Positions 59,177-64,000 of a stretch of DNA of 64,000 nucleotides are shown here, piece by piece. Both the position numbers and the translations under genes were made by a program. The stretch comes from Klebsiella ornithinolytica NBRC 105727 = ATCC 31898. GTDB taxonomy: Bacteria; Pseudomonadota; Gammaproteobacteria; Enterobacterales; Enterobacteriaceae. The stretch's first letter is position 1. Every line of letters begins with the position of its first letter. The notes beneath the pieces were generated by a model that worked only from the letters and a program-made list of their open reading frames with translations, was not told the DNA's origin and searched no databases. The DNA lies in contig NZ_BCYR01000005.1 in the NCBI RefSeq assembly GCF_001598295.1, positions 248,001 to 312,000 on the forward strand. Direction: 5' to 3'.

Positions 59177-59962
59177 TTACAGTCTGGCGGGGTCAATGTG
59201 GAACAGGCTGGCGAAATTTTGCGTGGTCTGTTGCGCCAGTTGCTCAAGCGAAACCCCCTTCAGTACCGCCATGTATTCCGCAACATCGCGTACCATTGCC
59301 GGCTGGTTCTCTTTGCCGCGATGCGGGACCGGCGCCAGGTACGGCGAGTCGGTTTCCACCAGCAGGCGGTCGAGCGGAACATAGCGCGCGGCATCGCGCA
59401 GCTGTTCGGCATTACGGAAGGTGACGATCCCGGAAAACGAGATATAGAAACCCATATCCAGCAGTTTACCTGCCGTCTCCCTGTCCTCAGTGAAACAGTG
59501 TAGTACGCCACCGCAATCCGTCACTTTTTCTTCCTGTAAAATCGCCAGCGTGTCGGCGCGCGCGTCGCGGGTATGCACGATAACCGGCTTGTTTAACTCG
59601 CGGCCAATGCGGATATGATCGCGAAAGGAAGCCTGCTGGCGGGGTTTGGTTTCCGGCGTGTAAAAATAGTCCAGCCCGGTCTCCCCCATTGCGACAACCC
59701 CCTCTTCCGCCGCCAGCTTGCGCAGCTCGTCAACATCGTACTCTTCATCCTGATTGAGCGGATGGACGCCGCAGGAGAAAACCACATTGTCGCGCGGGCC
59801 GACCAACTCACGCATTCCGCGGTATCCCGGCAGCGTCGTGGCCACCGCGAGGAAAAACTTCACGTCACGGGCAGCGGCTTTTGCCAGCACATCGTCCACG
59901 TCTTTGTGCAGCGTTTGATAATCCAGGCCATCCAGATGGCAGTGGGAGTCGACTAAAAACAT
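59177..59962 (-). CDS. ycfH: TatD-family metal-dependent hydrolase YcfH
   Basis: 261 residues. TatD-type TIM-barrel nuclease/hydrolase: DSHCHLDGLDY (two metal His), GETGLDYFYT (metal Glu), VIVHTRDA, LHCFTED and the late ETDSPYLAPVPHRG (Asp). Activity in E. coli YcfH is not well defined. Last of the fabF-to-ycfH cluster, 10 bases after holB. Confidence 0.94.
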   Translation of the reverse strand: MFLVDSHCHLDGLDYQTLHKDVDDVLAKAAARDVKFFLAVATTLPGYRGMRELVGPRDNVVFSCGVHPLNQDEEYDVDELRKLAAEEGVVAMGETGLDYFYTPETKPRQQASFRDHIRIGRELNKPVIVHTRDARADTLAILQEEKVTDCGGVLHCFTEDRETAGKLLDMGFYISFSGIVTFRNAEQLRDAARYVPLDRLLVETDSPYLAPVPHRGKENQPAMVRDVAEYMAVLKGVSLEQLAQQTTQNFASLFHIDPARL

Positions 59963-59972
59963 AATGTCTCGC

Positions 59973-60977
59973 TCAGAGGTGGTATACGGGAAGTACCGTC
60001 CCAGGTTGCAGGTAATGTTCCCAGCGCAGAAGGCGCTCGGTTAGCAGCAGTTCGCGGTTGACGCCAACCACGTTCAACAGCTGGTCCCGGCAGGCGCTGA
60101 CGTCGCGTGCGATCGCCTGCAAGCGGGCGGCAGGCAGCGCCTGCGCCAGCTGATTGACCAGCGTCCAGGCATCAGGGTTACTCACCAGGGTGATTCCCTG
60201 CTGCCGTTTTTGTGCATCCAGCAGCAGCGATGCCAGCCAGTGCAAACGAACTGCGGCCTGTTCGTGATTCAGAATCGGCAGCAGCGCCAGCCAGTCGCCG
60301 CTGCTTAACACGCTCGCCAGCGTCTGGACCAGCTGCTGCCGGGAAGCCCAGTGACTTTCCTGCAGCAGATCCAGCGCCGCCGCAGGCGCATTCGCGCTCA
60401 GGCGTAGCGCGGAGAGCAGCGCCTCCTGAGGCAGTGCCACCTCGCGTTCCAGCCACGCCAGCCCGTAGGACTCTGACGGTGGCGCAAGGTGATGGAGGCG
60501 ACAGCGGCTGCGCAGCGTGGCCAGCAACCGCGCGGGTTCCTGACAGGCGAGGAAAAACCAGGTGTTTTCCGGCGGTTCTTCCAGCGTTTTTAACAGGGCA
60601 TTTGCCGCGGCATCCGTTAACAAGGCAGCATCGCCTATCCATACCACTTTGGCGCCGCCAAGACGGGAACGCTCATACAGCTTTTCGTTAACGTCACGCA
60701 CCGCGTCAATACCGAGGGCGCTTTTGCCTTTTTCCGGCGCCAGGGTGTAGTAATCGGGGTGCGTGCCAGCCTGCATCAGTTGGCAGCTATGGCACTGCCC
60801 GCAGCTTTTATTTCCTTCCGGCTGGCGGCACATGAGATAGCGGCACAGCGCATAGATCAGCGCCTCGCCCCCCATGCCAGGCAATGCCTGAAGCAGTAAC
60901 GCATGGTGACCCCGTCCAGCCTGATAGCCGGCGACTAATTGTTCAAATGCCGGGCGTAACCACGGGTACCATTTCAT
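59973..60977 (-). CDS. holB: DNA polymerase III subunit delta prime
   Basis: Clamp-loader subunit. 334 residues, AAA+ fold without a functional Walker A ([14 protein letters not shown]), as is typical for delta prime; zinc-binding [19 protein letters not shown] at about 50-65; SRC motif [10 protein letters not shown]. Start 60977 overlaps the tmk stop by 4 bases, matching the E. coli length. Confidence 0.96.
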   Translation of the reverse strand: MKWYPWLRPAFEQLVAGYQAGRGHHALLLQALPGMGGEALIYALCRYLMCRQPEGNKSCGQCHSCQLMQAGTHPDYYTLAPEKGKSALGIDAVRDVNEKLYERSRLGGAKVVWIGDAALLTDAAANALLKTLEEPPENTWFFLACQEPARLLATLRSRCRLHHLAPPSESYGLAWLEREVALPQEALLSALRLSANAPAAALDLLQESHWASRQQLVQTLASVLSSGDWLALLPILNHEQAAVRLHWLASLLLDAQKRQQGITLVSNPDAWTLVNQLAQALPAARLQAIARDVSACRDQLLNVVGVNRELLLTERLLRWEHYLQPGTVLPVYHL

Positions 60978-61615
60978 GCGCTTTGCTCCGCGACCCACCG
61001 ACTGATAACCGCCCTGATATCGCTTGCGACGGCGTCCAGCGATTGCGTCGCATCGATGGTGTGAATAGTAGGATCCTGCGCCGCCAGCTCAAGGTAGCGC
61101 GCCCGGGTACGATTGAAGAAATCCAGCGACTCTTGTTCAATGCGATCGAGTTCGCCGCGCGCGCGCGCGCGCTTCAGCCCCACCTCCGGCGTTACATCCA
61201 GATACAGCGTCAGGTGCGGGCGAAAATCGCCCAGTACCGCATCACGCAGCGTCGCCAACATCGTCTGGTCGATACCGCGACCGCCGCCCTGATAGGCCTG
61301 GGTCGACAGGTCGTGACGATCGCCGATGACCCATTGGCCGCGAGCCAGAGCGGGTTTGATCACCGTCTCGACCAGCTGAACACGGGCGGCGTAAAACATC
61401 AGCACTTCGGCTTTGTCATTAATCACTTCATCGCCGGTGGATTGAATATCCAGCACCAGGCTGCGCAGCTTCTCGGCCAGAATAGTGCCGCCCGGCTCAC
61501 GGGTAAACACCAGATCGCTGATACCCGACTCCTGCAGCGCCTCCACCACCAGATTGCGCGCGGTGGTCTTCCCTGCGCCTTCCAGGCCTTCGATAACGAT
61601 ATAGTTACTGCGCAT
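60974..61615 (-). CDS. tmk: Thymidylate kinase
   Basis: Phosphorylates dTMP to dTDP. 213 residues: P-loop [37 protein letters not shown], and the LID region [13 protein letters not shown], which is encoded by an uninterrupted (GC)n stretch (61157-61170). Overlaps mltG by 11 bases and holB by 4. Confidence 0.97.
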   Translation of the reverse strand: MRSNYIVIEGLEGAGKTTARNLVVEALQESGISDLVFTREPGGTILAEKLRSLVLDIQSTGDEVINDKAEVLMFYAARVQLVETVIKPALARGQWVIGDRHDLSTQAYQGGGRGIDQTMLATLRDAVLGDFRPHLTLYLDVTPEVGLKRARARGELDRIEQESLDFFNRTRARYLELAAQDPTIHTIDATQSLDAVASDIRAVISRWVAEQSA

Positions 61616-62627
61616 TTTTTTCCTTAAGTACTTTCAGATAATCCTGTACCGAGCGGTTGTGGCTGGCCAGATTGGTATTAAACGTATGCCCACCTTTACC
61701 ATCGGCAACAAAATAGAGATAAGGCGTTTTCGCCGGGTGCGCCGCGGCGTTCAGAGAGGCTTCTCCCGGTACGGCGATAGGCCCCGGCGGCAAACCGCCG
61801 ATCGCGTAGGTATTGTAGGCCGTCGGCGTCTCCAGATCTTTGCGAGTCAGCTTGCCAGTATAACTCTCCCCCATACCGTAGATCACGGTCGGGTCGGTTT
61901 GCAGACGCATGCCAATCCGCAGACGATTGATAAATACCGACGCCACGCGGTCGCGTTCTGCGGCAACCGCCGTCTCTTTTTCAATAATGGACGCCATGGT
62001 CAGCAGCTGGTTCTGATCTTTGTACGGCAGATTATCCATCCGCCCTTCCCAGGCTTTTTCGACCTGCGCGACCATCTTCTGATGCGCGCGCTTGAGGATC
62101 GCCACATCGCTGGTATGGGCGGTATACATCCAGGTATCCGGCCAGAACCAGCCTTCAACCCAGTCCGCATGCTCGAGGTTAAGCGCCTGGGCGACGGTTT
62201 CGTAGCGATCGTCCGCCAGCGTATGTTTGATGTACGGCGCATCGCGCAGCTGACGCAGGTAGTCGCTCACCCGCATCCCTTCCACAAACCGCAGCGGGAA
62301 CTGGGCCTCTTTGCCGCTGCCCAGCAGTTGCAGCATTTCACGCACCGTCATGTTCGGCGTGAAGCGGTAGGTACCGGCTTTAAAGTGGGATAATTCAGGC
62401 TCAAGACGTAGCAGCCACTGGAATACGCGCGGCCGGTTAATGACCTTATCGCCGTACAGCTGTTCCCCCAGCGCCATGCGCCCGGTACCGGCCTCTAAGG
62501 TGAAGATCGTCTCTTCTTTAATCAGCAGCTTGCTCTGGGCAAGCTGACGAACTTTCCAGATGCCCGCGCCTGCAGCAATGCCCAGCACGACCAATAACAG
62601 CAGGATAAAACGTAACATTTTCTTCAT
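61605..62627 (-). CDS. mltG: Endolytic murein transglycosylase MltG
   Basis: Cleaves nascent glycan strands at the inner membrane, setting their length. 340 residues: N-terminal membrane anchor [18 protein letters not shown], LysM-like domain about 40-90, YceG catalytic domain with Glu in [11 protein letters not shown] (about 218) and [17 protein letters not shown]. Coupled to pabC (2-base gap) and tmk. Confidence 0.96.
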   Translation of the reverse strand: MKKMLRFILLLLVVLGIAAGAGIWKVRQLAQSKLLIKEETIFTLEAGTGRMALGEQLYGDKVINRPRVFQWLLRLEPELSHFKAGTYRFTPNMTVREMLQLLGSGKEAQFPLRFVEGMRVSDYLRQLRDAPYIKHTLADDRYETVAQALNLEHADWVEGWFWPDTWMYTAHTSDVAILKRAHQKMVAQVEKAWEGRMDNLPYKDQNQLLTMASIIEKETAVAAERDRVASVFINRLRIGMRLQTDPTVIYGMGESYTGKLTRKDLETPTAYNTYAIGGLPPGPIAVPGEASLNAAAHPAKTPYLYFVADGKGGHTFNTNLASHNRSVQDYLKVLKEKNAQ

Positions 62628-62629
62628 GA

Positions 62630-63439
62630 CTAACCAGACAGCTCACACAGTGGGGCTAAAAAATGATAAAGCTCTCGCGAGGACCAGCATGTCTCGTCCC
62701 AGCGGCGAACCGGTACCAGCGGCATCAGCGCATTGCATATCAGCACTTCATCGGCATCACGCAAGGCATCTGCGCCCGCAGTGACTTCGACAACGCGAAA
62801 CGACGATTGTGCCAGCTGCGCGATGCAATGCTGACGCATAATGCCATTGACTCCGGCATGATCGAGACGTGGCGTAAACACATCCATCCCCTTGCGCCAG
62901 AACAGATTTGCGGCACAGCATTCCGTAAGCCACCCGTCGCTGTCAAGAACCAGCGCCTCATCGGCGTCCGTCTGCTCAAGATGAGACCGGATCAACACCT
63001 GCTCCAGTCGGTTCAGATGCTTCAGCCCGGCCAGCAATGGATTACGCCCCAGGCGAACCGGGCTTAGCGTCAGCGCAACGCCGGTTTCTTGCCAGCGCGC
63101 ATAATGGGCGGGATAAGCTGAAACGCTGAGGATACGTGTGGGACTCTGACAGCTCGCGCCGCTGTAGCCGCGACCGCCCGCCCCCCGGGTCAGTATCACT
63201 TTCAGCACGCCGCTTTGCTGTTCAAGCGCCAGGCGCTGCATTTCAGCTTCCAGCTGCTGCCATTGCGCGTAGGGAATCATGAGCGCTGCGCAGGCCAGCT
63301 GCAAACGTCGGAGATGGGCCGGCAACATCTGCACTTGATGTCCCACGATACGTGCGGTGGTAAAGCACCCGTCGCCGAACTGGATTGCCCGGTCACTGGC
63401 GGCGAGGGTGTCCCGTTCAATGCCATTAATCAAGAACAT
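62630..63439 (-). CDS. pabC: Aminodeoxychorismate lyase
   Basis: PLP enzyme that makes p-aminobenzoate and pyruvate from ADC, for folate synthesis. 269 residues, fold type IV: PLP Lys in [14 protein letters not shown], and [17 protein letters not shown] followed by the G-I-M-R segment. Same position after fabF as in E. coli. Confidence 0.96.
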   Translation of the reverse strand: MFLINGIERDTLAASDRAIQFGDGCFTTARIVGHQVQMLPAHLRRLQLACAALMIPYAQWQQLEAEMQRLALEQQSGVLKVILTRGAGGRGYSGASCQSPTRILSVSAYPAHYARWQETGVALTLSPVRLGRNPLLAGLKHLNRLEQVLIRSHLEQTDADEALVLDSDGWLTECCAANLFWRKGMDVFTPRLDHAGVNGIMRQHCIAQLAQSSFRVVEVTAGADALRDADEVLICNALMPLVPVRRWDETCWSSRELYHFLAPLCELSG

Positions 63440-63507
63440 AGCGGCTCCTTATCGGTGGCCTGTCAGTGTCTCAGGATGAATTACGCAGGACAAGCAGAGA
63501 AAGCTGA

Positions 63508-63539
63508 AGAAAAAAGAAGGCCCGCATTTTATGCAGGCC
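63508..63539 (-). terminator. fabF terminator
   Basis: GGCCCGCAT (63519-63527) and ATGCAGGCC (63531-63539), one G-U pair, then TTCTTTTTTC on the minus strand. Confidence 0.85.
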
Positions 63540-63571
63540 TGAGTCAGGATTTAGCGGCAGGCGCGACGGGC

Positions 63572-64000
<429 letters not shown>

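Noticed and set aside
61157-61170. (GC)n simple repeat in tmk as a slippage switch
   Set aside because: It encodes conserved LID residues of thymidylate kinase, an essential enzyme, and the frame is intact.

Overview
The window is a chromosomal segment of an enterobacterium, most likely Klebsiella or the closely related Raoultella; species is not resolved. The backbone genes read through almost end to end as close relatives of the E. coli b1100-b1140 region and keep its order: icd-rluE-nudJ-mnmA-hflD-purB-phoPQ-roxA-pepT/potABCD, then cobB-nagK-lolEDC-mfd-ldtC-bhsA/comR, ycfJ-ndh-ycfP-nagZ-thiK-lpoB-ycfL-hinT-fhuE-ptsG-ycfH-holB-tmk-mltG-pabC-fabF. A chromosomal iutA-like receptor and the accessory block described below set it apart from E. 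coli and fit Klebsiella.

Layout. 1-3.7 kb: the end of a decayed prophage lying against the 3' end of icd. It holds a serine recombinase with an in-frame stop and a tail fibre/tailspike gene with an SGNH hydrolase domain and two compensating frame breaks. 3.7-19.3 kb: housekeeping genes, PhoPQ, a 72-bp tandem BIME/REP block between roxA and pepT, and the spermidine/putrescine importer PotABCD, whose potA has a stop codon at the position of the E. coli codon 5. 19.3-34.4 kb: an accessory block inserted between potD and cobB relative to E. coli. 34.4-64 kb: backbone again, with an IutA-like receptor between comR and ycfJ, a MITE-like repeat before mfd, and a fabF gene cut by the window edge.

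The accessory block has two parts. The first (21.9-24.5 kb) pairs an orphan OmpR-type regulator with a divergent set: a haem-b membrane protein, a Tat-exported molybdopterin oxidoreductase and a secreted methionine-rich MxKDx repeat protein. This resembles periplasmic methionine-oxidation defence systems of the MsrPQ/MrpX kind. The second (24.6-34.4 kb) is a sugar-acid catabolic locus: pdxA2, a DUF1537 kinase, a KdgT-type permease, a glucitol-type PTS EIIA, rpiB, transaldolase and transketolase on the minus strand, with a triose-phosphate-isomerase-like gene and a SorC-family regulator diverging from it. The kinase carries an N-terminal glucitol-type PTS EIIB domain with the Cys motif kept, and the matching EIIA is a separate gene two positions downstream, yet no EIIC is present. 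A PTS phosphorelay joined to a sugar-acid kinase and a non-PTS permease is the most unusual system here. The enzymes fit conversion of a C4 or C5 sugar acid to DHAP or to a tetrulose/tetrose phosphate that transketolase and transaldolase pass into central metabolism; the substrate is not known from sequence.

Several genes carry possible lesions (recombinase nonsense codon, tail gene G-tract, transketolase 5' frameshift in a C-tract, potA early stop). Homopolymer cases could also be sequencing errors.
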